In this document: positions 54,808 through 63,461 of the stretch, piece after piece | Layout of the letters: the number at the start of each line of letters is the position of its first letter | Numbering within the stretch: position 1 is the first letter of the stretch | Source of the DNA: Acuticoccus sp051016205 | Lineage (GTDB): Bacteria > Pseudomonadota > Alphaproteobacteria > Rhizobiales > Amorphaceae | Length of the DNA: 64,000 nt | Assembly (NCBI GenBank): GCA_051016205.1 | Contig: CP136534.1 | Coordinates: 1,240,001-1,304,000 of the forward strand | Reading direction: 5' to 3' | Made by a program: the position numbers and the translations under genes | The notes under the pieces: generated by a model | Database searches by the model: none | The model's input: only the letters and a program-made list of their open reading frames with translations | What the model was told of the DNA's origin: nothing

Positions 54808-55281
54808 ATGACATGTGAATCCAAGCCTGGTCAAAGCCTTGCGGGCTCCCGGACGCAGATCGAGCAGCGCAATGTGGATATCGCTTTGCGCCTTTTCACG
54901 CTGGGATGGGGCGCCAACCAGGGGTGGAAAGAAGTTTGGCGGGAGGTGGTTTCACCCTCGGTGCATTACTGTTTCCATGGGCAAACGCCCATTGAAAATC
55001 TTGAGCGAGCTATTGCGTTCAATGCCGAACTCTTTACCGGCTTCCCGACGTTGGACGTGACCGTAGAACGCGTTGTTGCTGAAGATGACGCCGTCGTCGT
55101 GCAAGCCCACCTTAAGGGCGGACACACCGGGCCGTTTCTGGGCATCCCGGCGTCAGGCGCCAGTGTCAGCGTCCCAGACGTGACATTGTTCCGTCTGGCA
55201 GGGGGAAAGGTCACAGAGATGCGCTACTTCACCGACCTCCTCACCGTGATGAGAACGATCGGTGCCATCTCGGCAAGCTAG
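54808..55281 (+). CDS. SnoaL-like (NTF2-fold) polyketide-cyclase-family protein
   Basis: A 157-residue protein of the SnoaL/ester-cyclase group. It has the NTF2-like pattern WREVVSPSVHYCFHGQTPIENLE, FTGFPTLDVTVERVVAEDDAVVVQAHLKG and GKVTEMRYFTDLLTVMRTIG. ATG 54808 is chosen; 54796 lies in the operator. Transcribed away from the TetR gene and probably repressed by it. Substrate unknown. Confidence 0.8.
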   Translation: MTCESKPGQSLAGSRTQIEQRNVDIALRLFTLGWGANQGWKEVWREVVSPSVHYCFHGQTPIENLERAIAFNAELFTGFPTLDVTVERVVAEDDAVVVQAHLKGGHTGPFLGIPASGASVSVPDVTLFRLAGGKVTEMRYFTDLLTVMRTIGAISAS

Positions 55282-55317
55282 GGCTGCGAGATGGACTTGA
55301 CGATAGGTTAGTCACTC

Positions 55318-56409
55318 TTAGGCCGCCGCCTTTACGGACCGGTTCTGAAGAGACAGACCTGTGTCACGATCAAACAGGACCATTTTGTCGGCATGGAACA
55401 CAAGACCGAGTGTGTCGTCGCGAACCCCTTCGAACGCTTCGTCGGCAAGCAGTTTCAACTGCCCCGCAGGGCAATCCGCGGTGACCACGCACCGATCCCC
55501 CTGAAACTCGTTGACAAGGATGGTCGCCGTCATCGCGACTTCAGGAGCGTCCGCGGCAACGATATCGATCCAGTCCGGCCGCACGCCGAGGACGACGGAA
55601 TTGCCCCTTTCGGGCGCGAACGACGGTGCAGGGACGCTGACGCCTCCGTCAAGTTGGAGCACACCCTCGCCGACTGTCGCATCAAGGAAATTCATCGGCG
55701 GATCGCCGAGAAAACCGCCAACGAATATGTTGACAGGATGGTTCCACAACTCAGACACCACCCCCACTTGCTGGAACGTGGCATCGTTCATCACGATGAT
55801 GCGATCGGCAAGGGCGATGGCTTCTTCTTGGTCGTGCGTGACGTAAATCGTGGTTGTTTCGGGATTTTGGTCGTGTACGTGCCGGATCCGAGCGCGGATC
55901 ACCGTGCGTAAGCGGTGATCCAGGTGCGACAGCGGTTCGTCGAGGAGAAGCACCTGAGGGTCACGGATCATCGCGCGCGCAAGGGACACGCGTTGACTCT
56001 GACCCCCCGAAAGATGGCCTGGTTTCCGCGAGATGATGGGGCCAAGCTCAAACCGCTCCACCATCTCTTCGATCCGGCGGTCGATTTCATCGTTCGCCAC
56101 ACGGCCGCGCAGGGGGAGTGCCAGGTTTTCTCGCACAGTGAGTGGTGAATAAAGAGCATAGCTTTCAAACGCTAGAGCAACATTGCGCTCACGGGGGGGT
56201 AAATCATTCACAATCGTATCACCGAAAAGTATTTCACCACCGGAGATCGCTTCAAGACCGGCGATCATGCGCATCGTGGAGCTTTTGCCGCATCCCGATG
56301 GGCCGAGGAGGGCGATAAACTCCCCCGCCTTACAGGCAAAATCCACGGAATCAACGGCCGTGACATCGCCGTAGCGTTTGGTAACGCGTCGTAACGTGAG
56401 TGAACTCAT
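55318..56409 (-). CDS. ABC transporter ATPase, MalK/UgpC type (second of two)
   Basis: A 363-residue ATPase with a C-terminal TOBE-like domain. Walker A is GPSGCGKSS, the signature is LSGGQSQR, Walker B is VLLLDEPLSHLD and the H-loop is VTHDQEE. The start MSSLTLRRVTKRYGDV at 56409 is chosen. It follows the other ATPase by 19 bp. Paired, unequal ATPases are known in glycerol and glycerol-3-phosphate-like importers (GlpS/GlpT). It is the last gene of a nine-gene minus-strand run. Confidence 0.88.
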   Translation of the reverse strand: MSSLTLRRVTKRYGDVTAVDSVDFACKAGEFIALLGPSGCGKSSTMRMIAGLEAISGGEILFGDTIVNDLPPRERNVALAFESYALYSPLTVRENLALPLRGRVANDEIDRRIEEMVERFELGPIISRKPGHLSGGQSQRVSLARAMIRDPQVLLLDEPLSHLDHRLRTVIRARIRHVHDQNPETTTIYVTHDQEEAIALADRIIVMNDATFQQVGVVSELWNHPVNIFVGGFLGDPPMNFLDATVGEGVLQLDGGVSVPAPSFAPERGNSVVLGVRPDWIDIVAADAPEVAMTATILVNEFQGDRCVVTADCPAGQLKLLADEAFEGVRDDTLGLVFHADKMVLFDRDTGLSLQNRSVKAAA

Positions 56410-56428
56410 GACACACGCCCTCCGCCGA

Positions 56429-57529
56429 TCATTTCTGAAGCTCGAATGTTTTCCGGAAGTAATGGGCGCGCGAGAGGTCGAACGCGACGCCAATAGGTTC
56501 TCCCGGGGCAACGTGAGTTCCCGCAGGCGCTTCAGCGGTCAACATCAAGGGTCCAAGGTCAACGTGGATGAGATCGCCGTGAGCAGAGTGCTCGATACCG
56601 AAGACCGGCAACTTGGGCAGGCCATCCGCGGCCTCGCCAAGCTTTGCATGAACGTCCCTGGGGCGAATACCGAGCCGGACCGCGTCGCCGGACCGATGAC
56701 CCTTGAGCCGGCCGCGGCTTTCCTGAGGAAGTGTCAGTTTGAGGTTCGGCCCCTCGAAGCGGATAGTGCCACCATCCTCGCTCAATGTTCCATCGATGAG
56801 ATTGGTGACTGGATCGCCTACAAGGTGTGCGACGAAATCACTTGCAGGATTGCCGAAGATTTGCCGCGGGGTATCAAGCTGTTCCACTTTACCGTCTCGC
56901 AGAATACACACGCGGTCGGATAACCCGAGTGCCTCGCGATAATCATGGGTGACATAGATAATTGTCGTTCCAAGGCGGTGGGCGATGTCTTTGAGGTTGG
57001 CACGAGCCGATGTTCTCAGTTTCGCGTCCAAATGGGCGATCGGTTCGTCTAGAAGGAAGACAGATGGCTCGCGCACCAACGCCCTTGCAAGCGAGACGCG
57101 CTGTTTCTGTCCGCCCGAGAGCTGCACGGGATTTCGGTCCAGCAGATGGCCGATGCCAAGGCTGTCGGCGGCTTCCTTGGCCCGGCCCATCAACTCCGCC
57201 TCGGAGCGGCGCGGCGCGCGGGGAGAGCGCAGCGGAAATGCGATATTCTCCACCACAGTCATGTGTGGGTAGAGCGCGTAGTTTTCGAACGCCATTGCAA
57301 CGTTACGCTCTTGGATGGGACGACCTTTGACGTCCTGATCACCGATCTTAATGGTGCCCGCGTACTTTTCTTTGATGCCGGCAATCAACTCCAAGGTGGT
57401 TGTCTTGCCGGCGCCAGATGGACCGAAGAGCGTGAAAAACTCTCCCTCTTCGGCGCGAAAAGAGACAGTATCGAGCGCGACTGTTCGTCCGAACGATTTG
57501 GTAACGGAGGAGAGTTCGACAATTGCCAT
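56429..57529 (-). CDS. ABC transporter ATPase, MalK/UgpC type (first of two)
   Basis: A 366-residue ATPase with Walker A GPSGAGKTT, signature LSGGQKQR, Walker B VFLLDEPIAHLD and H-loop VTHDYRE, plus a TOBE-like C-terminal domain. It begins 3 bp after the 59-residue membrane protein gene. It probably forms a heterodimer with the downstream ATPase. Confidence 0.88.
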   Translation of the reverse strand: MAIVELSSVTKSFGRTVALDTVSFRAEEGEFFTLFGPSGAGKTTTLELIAGIKEKYAGTIKIGDQDVKGRPIQERNVAMAFENYALYPHMTVVENIAFPLRSPRAPRRSEAELMGRAKEAADSLGIGHLLDRNPVQLSGGQKQRVSLARALVREPSVFLLDEPIAHLDAKLRTSARANLKDIAHRLGTTIIYVTHDYREALGLSDRVCILRDGKVEQLDTPRQIFGNPASDFVAHLVGDPVTNLIDGTLSEDGGTIRFEGPNLKLTLPQESRGRLKGHRSGDAVRLGIRPRDVHAKLGEAADGLPKLPVFGIEHSAHGDLIHVDLGPLMLTAEAPAGTHVAPGEPIGVAFDLSRAHYFRKTFELQK

Positions 57530-57532
57530 CGT

Positions 57533-57712
57533 CTACTCCTTCTCCTCGTAGGGCATGAAGCGCCATGCCAACACAAAAAAGCCCACGGACAGGACTGCGG
57601 CGACGGTCGTCCCAATGGGCAGCGGGAAGTCATCTTCCAACCACGCTAGCCAGACAAAGTGGACGCCGAAGAAGATTGCAAGTGTCCAAAAAAGGCGTTC
57701 TACAAAATCCAT
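57533..57712 (-). CDS. Small two-segment membrane protein of the ABC operon
   Basis: A 59-residue protein read from ATG 57712 to TAG 57533. It starts MDFVERLFWTLAIFFGVHF, with a first hydrophobic helix (about 7-24), a short acidic loop LEDDFPLPIG, a second helix (about 36-52) and a charged tail MPYEEKE. It fits exactly between the MalG-type permease (4 bp) and the first ATPase (3 bp) with no room to spare, which argues that it is real. Glycerol-3-phosphate-like importers have a small membrane protein (DUF2160) at the same place, but this one is shorter. A role in transporter assembly is only a guess. Confidence 0.7.
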   Translation of the reverse strand: MDFVERLFWTLAIFFGVHFVWLAWLEDDFPLPIGTTVAAVLSVGFFVLAWRFMPYEEKE

Positions 57713-57716
57713 CGCG

Positions 57717-58520
57717 TCACCCTTTCACGGCGCCGAAGGTGAGGCCGCGCACGATATGGCGCTGCATGAGCCAGGCAGCGATCAATGTAGGTAGAATGGC
57801 AATCCCCATGAAGGCAGCCATGGGTCCCCACTGGATTTCCACAGACCCCCAGAATGTGGACAGACCGACTGACGCTGTCCGTGCAATCCGCCGGGTAAAC
57901 AGGAAAGCGTACAAGAATTCGTTCCACGACCAGATCAGGCAAAACATGGTCGTGATCGCAACGCCTGGCTTGATTAGCGGGAAGACGACTTTTCGTAATA
58001 TATCGATACGAGAATATCCATCCATCATCGCCGCGTACTCGAGACTTGACGGAATCTCTTTGAAAAAGCCGTAGAGTAAGAATGTCGCAAATGACATATT
58101 AAAGTATACATATAGAAGTGTAACTCCGAAGTGAGTGTCGAGAAGGCCGAGTTCTCGGAAGGCAATGAAAAAGGGAATGGCAGCGACAACGCCCGGGAAC
58201 ATGCGCGTTGAAATGGTGATGAAGAGGATGTGCCCGTTGCCAGTATTAAAGCGAGCAAACGAGTAGGCGGCGGGGATAGAAATGGCCATCACGACGATGG
58301 TCGACAAGATCGATACGATCAACGAGTTAAGGAGCTCGCTCATCGCCGGGCGAACGTGGATGATGTAGTCGTAGTTGTAAAGCGTTGGTTCGAAAATCAG
58401 CCCTGTACCAAATATATCCTCAGGTGATTTCAACGACGTCACGTAGACCCAAAAGACGGGGAACGTAAACGCAAAGAGGATCGCGGCGATTGCGAACCAG
58501 AATGCGAAGGAGCGGATCAT
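57717..58520 (-). CDS. ABC sugar-type permease, MalG family
   Basis: A 267-residue permease with six membrane segments and the EAA loop SSLEYAAMMDGYSRIDILRK near 148-167. It lies 3 bp after the MalF-type permease gene. CUT1-type importer subunit. Confidence 0.88.
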   Translation of the reverse strand: MIRSFAFWFAIAAILFAFTFPVFWVYVTSLKSPEDIFGTGLIFEPTLYNYDYIIHVRPAMSELLNSLIVSILSTIVVMAISIPAAYSFARFNTGNGHILFITISTRMFPGVVAAIPFFIAFRELGLLDTHFGVTLLYVYFNMSFATFLLYGFFKEIPSSLEYAAMMDGYSRIDILRKVVFPLIKPGVAITTMFCLIWSWNEFLYAFLFTRRIARTASVGLSTFWGSVEIQWGPMAAFMGIAILPTLIAAWLMQRHIVRGLTFGAVKG

Positions 58521-58523
58521 GGC

Positions 58524-59462
58524 TTAGCCCCTGTTCATGGCGGCCATCAGCCGCTTGTACATGAGAAGACAGATAATCAATGTCAGATACAGTGCGAAGA
58601 GGGCGTAAGCGGTGCCTAGACCTATGTCGAAGTCGACGAACGCGGTGCGGTAGATCATCCAGTCGAGAAGTTCGGTGTCGAGGCCACCGCGTGTCGTGCC
58701 GTAAAGTGGGTCGAACAGGCGCATCAACCACATCGTGCGAAGAAGAACAATGATGATAATCAGCGGCATCAGCATCGGTAGTTGGAGGCGCAGGAACACA
58801 CGCCAGGCCGGCACGCCGTCCACCTGCGCCGCCTCGAACTGGTCCCGCGGCAACCCACGCAACCCGGCAAGCAGAACGAAGATGGAGAATGGCAACCACT
58901 GCCAGACGGAAATAAAGATGATCGACCAAATGGCGAGACCTTGCGTCGACAAAAACCCGACGGCAGGCAAGCCGAAAAACGTGACAGCGTCATTGACCAC
59001 GCCAAATTGGATGTGAAGCATGTAGTTCCACATCAATGACATAGCCAGCGGGGAGATGAGCAGTGGAACGAAACAGAGACCCCGTACGATATCTTGGCCT
59101 GGAAAATCGCGGTTCAGGAGCATCGCGATGGCGAGGCCGAGGCTCAGTTCGATGGTGATGCAAGCGACCAGCACGAAGAGCGTGCGGTGGAGCGCTTCCC
59201 AGAACATCGGATCGTCGAGAAGGAAACGGTAGTTATCGAGCCCAACGAAATTCGGCGGTCCCCTCATGATATAGTCGGTAAAAGACATGTAGAGGGAGTA
59301 GAGTGTCGGGTAGAGCATAAAGACAAGCAGAAAAAGCACCAGAGGGCCAATGAGGATCCACTTGGCTGTGACATCACGGTTTAGGTGATGGCCGAGCCAG
59401 CTTGTCTTGCGGCCCTGTTGTTGCGCAGCCCCTTTGGGCAGCGTGGTGTCGGCCTGTGCCAT
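58524..59462 (-). CDS. ABC sugar-type permease, MalF family
   Basis: A 312-residue permease. A hydrophilic N-terminus of about 35 residues, six membrane segments and the EAA loop QFEAAQVDGVPAWRVFLRLQ near 219-238 are visible. It follows the binding protein gene by 87 bp and partners the MalG-type permease. Confidence 0.88.
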   Translation of the reverse strand: MAQADTTLPKGAAQQQGRKTSWLGHHLNRDVTAKWILIGPLVLFLLVFMLYPTLYSLYMSFTDYIMRGPPNFVGLDNYRFLLDDPMFWEALHRTLFVLVACITIELSLGLAIAMLLNRDFPGQDIVRGLCFVPLLISPLAMSLMWNYMLHIQFGVVNDAVTFFGLPAVGFLSTQGLAIWSIIFISVWQWLPFSIFVLLAGLRGLPRDQFEAAQVDGVPAWRVFLRLQLPMLMPLIIIIVLLRTMWLMRLFDPLYGTTRGGLDTELLDWMIYRTAFVDFDIGLGTAYALFALYLTLIICLLMYKRLMAAMNRG

Positions 59463-59549
59463 GGTGGTGCCTGCGCTGTCTTTAGGAAAACCAGCCTGCG
59501 CGGTGCAGCAGGGGAGCGGCCGGCAGGAGGCGCCGGCCGCCGTGTTGCG

Positions 59550-60986
59550 TCAGTCTTGCATCTGCGCGTCGTCGAAGCGGTTTTGGAAGCGAGTAAGGGC
59601 GCGTTCCCACGACTCCACCGCTTCTTCGGGGGTCTGCTGGCCGGTTGCGTTCTCGTGAGCGATGATGGTCATCTGCTCGTAGAGTTTGCCGAAGGCACGG
59701 CTGTTGAAGTGGAGATAGCTCTCGACATCACTCTGCTGACCGTCCCACTGGGCAAGAACAGGTTCGATCCAGCCAAAGTTGCGATAGGCATCATCAGTGG
59801 TTGAGTCTTTTACGCCGGCGATGGCATCGCGACGGGCTGAGGCCCAGCCGGTCTCAGCCATCTCGGTTTGGGTGGCAAGCGAGCCGATATACTTTAATAG
59901 GAAGTAGGCGGCTTTCGGATTGCGACTGTCCTTACTGGGGGCGAAGTGGAAGGCACCGGTGTAAGGCCGTTCGCCAATCACCGGCGCTGCGGCGGACTTA
60001 CCGCCTTCTGCATTCTTGCCGACGTCGTTGGACCAGTTCCACAGGGGGGCGTACATGAAGGGGATCATTGCCGTATTGCCTTCGACGAATTGGGCAGTGG
60101 CAAAGTCCCAGAATGCGTTTTGCGTGCCTGGGGGGGCAAATTGCATCAGATCTTGATAGTAAGCAAAAGCAGATTGTAATTTTTGCTTGTCTTCATCGGT
60201 CAGCTCAAAGCCTGTGACTTTGCCGTCGCCATCGCGCACGACACGAGCCCATCGGCCATCGTCGCCCCACAGGAGTGCTGTGATCTCATCTTGGACGTGG
60301 GGGAAGCGTCCGGCCATCAGTGAAACGCCGTAGATGGGATGGTCGAGCGCTTCCCCTTTCAGGGTTTCGCCTTCGCCACGGGTGAAGAACTCTGCGATGT
60401 CGCGCAGTTGTTCGCGTGTTTGAGGCACGGCCAGATCGTAGCCGTACTTTTCCTTGAAGGCGGCCTGTTCGGTTTCATCGTTCAGAAGGTCCTCACGATA
60501 AATATTGATCATCGTGTAGGTATAGTATGGGACACCCACGAGCGTCCCGTCGCGGGTGGAGGCCATGCGCAAGATGCCTGGGTCGTGCCCGCCAATGTAG
60601 GCGCGGAAACCCTCGACGCCGTCAGGATCATACTCTGCCGCGAGCTGTTCCATGGGCACCAAATAGTCTTCCCACTCGTTCGTCCATGACGTTTCGGTCA
60701 CGACGAGGTCGTAAGCGCCTGTGCCCCCTTGCAACTCCACAATCTGTTTTGAGTAAAGTGTGGCGAACACCATGGATTCGTGGGTGATCTCCACTCCCGT
60801 AGCTTCGGAGAATTTCTCCAGGAACGGGATGATGAGGTCTGCGCCACCGCCCGCTTCCAGCGCGACGTGCAGGGCGGGTGTGCCGGAAAGATCAGGCACG
60901 TCCTCGAGGGTGAAGCCGTCTGCCAAGGCCGGTGTCGCGGCTAATGCGAGGGCGGCGGCAAAGCCTGCCCCTTTGAACCAGGTCAT
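59550..60986 (-). CDS. Extracellular solute-binding protein of the ABC importer
   Basis: A 478-residue periplasmic protein with a signal peptide ending ATPALADG. The SBP_bac_1 fold is visible in FLEKFSEATGVEITHESM, GAYDLVVTETSWTNEWEDYL, VGVPYYTYTMINIYREDLL and NTAMIPFMYAPLWNW. Sugars, polyols or glycerol derivatives are usual ligands, but the enzymes encoded upstream point to an unusual carboxylate or amide. It is preceded by the glyoxalase gene by 80 bp in the same direction. Confidence 0.88.
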   Translation of the reverse strand: MTWFKGAGFAAALALAATPALADGFTLEDVPDLSGTPALHVALEAGGGADLIIPFLEKFSEATGVEITHESMVFATLYSKQIVELQGGTGAYDLVVTETSWTNEWEDYLVPMEQLAAEYDPDGVEGFRAYIGGHDPGILRMASTRDGTLVGVPYYTYTMINIYREDLLNDETEQAAFKEKYGYDLAVPQTREQLRDIAEFFTRGEGETLKGEALDHPIYGVSLMAGRFPHVQDEITALLWGDDGRWARVVRDGDGKVTGFELTDEDKQKLQSAFAYYQDLMQFAPPGTQNAFWDFATAQFVEGNTAMIPFMYAPLWNWSNDVGKNAEGGKSAAAPVIGERPYTGAFHFAPSKDSRNPKAAYFLLKYIGSLATQTEMAETGWASARRDAIAGVKDSTTDDAYRNFGWIEPVLAQWDGQQSDVESYLHFNSRAFGKLYEQMTIIAHENATGQQTPEEAVESWERALTRFQNRFDDAQMQD

Positions 60987-61066
60987 AGAGTCCTCCCTTG
61001 GACCGGCTTTCAGCTGGCCGGCCTCGTTGAAAAGTTGGGTCGCTTTCGTGCGCCTGAGGCGCGGCG

Positions 61067-61513
61067 TCAGTCGCGGGTGTCTAGGTCGACGAGCTCGATT
61101 TTGTAGCCGTCGGGATCCTCGATGAAGGCGATCTCCGTCGTGCCATGCATCATGGGACCGGGCTTGCGCGGAATGTTCGCACCGGCCTTCTCCAGTTCGG
61201 CGCAGATTCCATGGATGTCACGCACGCCAAGGGCGATGTGGCCATAGCCATCGCCAAGGTCGTAAGGGGTATCCTGATCGTAATTGTACGTGAGTTCGAT
61301 GACGGCATGGGTCTCTTCTGGGCCATAACCGACGAACGCCAAGGTAAATTTGCCTTCTGGGAAGTCCATTTTGCGCAGAAGCTTCATCCCGAGGAGGCGG
61401 GTGTAGAAATCGATGGATTTCTCCAGATCTTTGACACGCACCATCGTATGCATGAGTTGAAACTTCGAGCCATCCACACCGGCGGCCTTGTCGGGGGCTT
61501 CAGTCACGCTCAT
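61067..61513 (-). CDS. Lactoylglutathione lyase (glyoxalase I)-like enzyme
   Basis: A 148-residue vicinal-oxygen-chelate protein. All four metal ligands of glyoxalase I can be seen: His in FQLMHTMVRVKD, Glu in AVIELTYNYD, His in DGYGHIALGV and Glu in GYKIELVDLD. SIDFYTRLLGMKLLRK is the usual family signature. It overlaps the DUF59 gene by 14 bp. It may detoxify methylglyoxal or another 2-oxoaldehyde made by this pathway. GloA-like, but not necessarily the housekeeping copy. Confidence 0.87.
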   Translation of the reverse strand: MSVTEAPDKAAGVDGSKFQLMHTMVRVKDLEKSIDFYTRLLGMKLLRKMDFPEGKFTLAFVGYGPEETHAVIELTYNYDQDTPYDLGDGYGHIALGVRDIHGICAELEKAGANIPRKPGPMMHGTTEIAFIEDPDGYKIELVDLDTRD

Positions 61514-62291
61514 CGTGAATTGTCTCCAGGGTACGTTGGGCTAACACCGGGTCCTCCGGCGCCGCATGGGCGCCGTAGCGGGCATCCAGAAGGATGCTGC
61601 ACATCTGCGCGTTCGCTTCAAAGCTGCCGCGGATGCGCCGTGCTTCGCGCAGGTGATTCAACAGGTTATCGGGTCCGATGGGCGCGCCATCGATAGTGAG
61701 GAAGGCGTGTTCATTCCCGCCCGGTAGTGCGGCGCGCTCATTCCTGCGCTCTAGATAGCGGGCGACTTGCTTTTCCCGCTCAGCGCCACCGGCGGCGGCC
61801 CACGCGTTCAGCGCATCGATTGTCATCGCGGTGATGTCGTCTGGCGTTTGCTTCTCACGGCGCAGCGACTGGATTAGTGTTGCTTGCCGGCCAAGAAAAC
61901 TTTTATCGCGAAAGTCTGCGCGCACATCGCCAAGGTCAGCGTCGGCCTCTTTCTCAAACGCCTCCCGGAAGCTGAGGCCGGCAGCAAGACCGTCGTTCAC
62001 CCGGCGGACGGCGAAGTGGTCGACCAGAGTCACCCGCGCGTCTTGTACGAAGGGGAGGGCGCCGACGGCTGCCTTAATGTCCTCGCCCATGATGTAGGCG
62101 AAGTTGGCAGAGCACCAGTAGGTGGGAAGGCGCAGCGTGACGCGGACACAGTCACCCTCGACCACCACCTCGTGGATGAAGCGAAGGTCGGTGAGCGGCT
62201 CGTCCAATTCAGGGTCGAGGACGGTGTCAAGCGCTGCCATCACGGCGGCGTGCCGCGCCTCATCCGTAACCGGATCGGCCTCATGCGGCAT
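61500..62291 (-). CDS. DUF59/MIP18-domain (Fe-S assembly-like) protein
   Basis: A 263-residue protein. The FeS_assembly_P (DUF59, PaaD/SufT-like) domain fills about 10-90: AALDTVLDPELDEPLTDLRF and PTYWCSANFAYIMGED with the conserved Cys. The remaining 170 residues are helical and of unknown function. Similar proteins sit beside an amidohydrolase in clusters for binuclear-iron propane/acetone monooxygenases and may help metallate the enzyme. No monooxygenase is in this window. Coupled by overlap to the genes on both sides. MPHEADPVTDEAR at 62291 is the chosen start. Confidence 0.75.
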   Translation of the reverse strand: MPHEADPVTDEARHAAVMAALDTVLDPELDEPLTDLRFIHEVVVEGDCVRVTLRLPTYWCSANFAYIMGEDIKAAVGALPFVQDARVTLVDHFAVRRVNDGLAAGLSFREAFEKEADADLGDVRADFRDKSFLGRQATLIQSLRREKQTPDDITAMTIDALNAWAAAGGAEREKQVARYLERRNERAALPGGNEHAFLTIDGAPIGPDNLLNHLREARRIRGSFEANAQMCSILLDARYGAHAAPEDPVLAQRTLETIHDERD

Positions 62292-63315
62292 GGGCAACGC
62301 CTTCCTGTGCGCCTGCGGCTGCGGGGTCGTTGCCGACAAAACGCGTCACATCGATGTCGTAAAGACGGGCGCAGTTCAGGCCGAGGATTTTGCGTTTCAC
62401 ATCCAAGGTCAGCTGGGTGCCGGCCTCCTGCGCGGTCTCCTCATCGAACTGGTAAGTCATGAATTTCTCGATGATCCACTTAGGACTCGTGATCGCATAG
62501 TCCGAGCCGAACATGAGACGATCAGGGCCGACGAAAAACAGAAGGTCGGATAGCATCTTGCCAAAGTATTTTGGCCGAGCGTGGATGAAGGAGGGGATCA
62601 ACGCCAAGCCGCCATAGACGTTGGGCTCTTGGTTTGCGATCCAACAGAAGTCTTCCACCCGCGGCATGCCGCAATGGTCGACAATGAAGTTGAGGTCGGG
62701 GTACTCGGTTGCCACCTCATCGACGTCGCGCACGTCGAAGGCGTCCATGTTGAGGGGATGGATGGTCGGCCCCTTGTGCAGGTGGATATTTTTGATGCCA
62801 AGCGCGCGGCACTTTTCCATCAAAGGTGCCACGAAGGGGTCGCGCAAGGTATAACCCTTGGAGACACCTTTCCACTCTGCCGTGTAGAGCTTGATACCCT
62901 TAAAGCCCCAGCGCGCGTGGTCTTCTTCAAGCTTGTCCAGACCCATCACACCGTCGCGTGGGTCGGCGCGGCCGTTCAGGATAACGTTCTCCGGGTATTT
63001 TTCCCAAAGCTGTGCGCACTGGGCCGTGGTGTTGAATCCGTCGTTGTAGAATTCGTAGAGGTAGGTCGGGAGCATTACCGCAAGGTCACAGTAACCGTCC
63101 TCAAACAGATCTTTACCTGCGATGGACGGAGTCAGATGCTCGAACCGGTCCCACTCCCACACCTCGTCAGGTGGGGTGAGGCCTGTGTGGCCGTTCCAAA
63201 ATGTCTCGATAAAGGTGAAGCCGTAGCGGTTGCGTCGGTTCTGCGGCCGCGCGTCCCACAGATGCACGTGGCCGTCGATGACGAAGACTTTTTCGCCCTC
63301 TTCGGTAATGTACAT
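62281..63315 (-). CDS. Amidohydrolase family protein (Amidohydro_2, PF04909-type)
   Basis: A 344-residue TIM-barrel metal hydrolase. FVIDGHVHLWDARPQNRRNR gives the HxH metal pair at the start, GIKLYTAEW a barrel strand, IKNIHLHKGPT a metal His, LNFIVDHCGMP the next, and RLMFGSDYAITS the late Asp. Members decarboxylate aromatic acids or hydrolyse small amides and lactones. This subgroup is found beside DUF59 proteins in monooxygenase clusters. It is the first gene of the operon. MYITEEGEKVFVIDG at 63315 is the likely start; an ATG further upstream (63462) would cross the promoter. Confidence 0.8.
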   Translation of the reverse strand: MYITEEGEKVFVIDGHVHLWDARPQNRRNRYGFTFIETFWNGHTGLTPPDEVWEWDRFEHLTPSIAGKDLFEDGYCDLAVMLPTYLYEFYNDGFNTTAQCAQLWEKYPENVILNGRADPRDGVMGLDKLEEDHARWGFKGIKLYTAEWKGVSKGYTLRDPFVAPLMEKCRALGIKNIHLHKGPTIHPLNMDAFDVRDVDEVATEYPDLNFIVDHCGMPRVEDFCWIANQEPNVYGGLALIPSFIHARPKYFGKMLSDLLFFVGPDRLMFGSDYAITSPKWIIEKFMTYQFDEETAQEAGTQLTLDVKRKILGLNCARLYDIDVTRFVGNDPAAAGAQEGVAHAA

Positions 63316-63415
63316 GGCCTCCCTCCCTAAGGTGGCGACGGCGCTGTGACCGCTGTTGATCCGGCCCTTACGGCTTTCGATGCCGCTTTCTGACGTCTTC
63401 ACCTTGAGTAGCACA

Positions 63416-63434
63416 TTGTCGTATTGTAGGACAA
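63416..63434. promoter_or_regulatory. GntR-like operator candidate between divergent operons
   Basis: TTGTCGTATTGTAGGACAA is an imperfect dyad with TTGTC/GACAA outer arms. It lies 28 bp before the FAD-oxidase start and 101 bp before the amidohydrolase start. FadR-type GntR repressors often use such sites. No regulator gene is in view, so this rests on pattern only. Confidence 0.45.
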
Positions 63435-63461
63435 GTGCTGACGACGCAAGTGGAACGCGCA

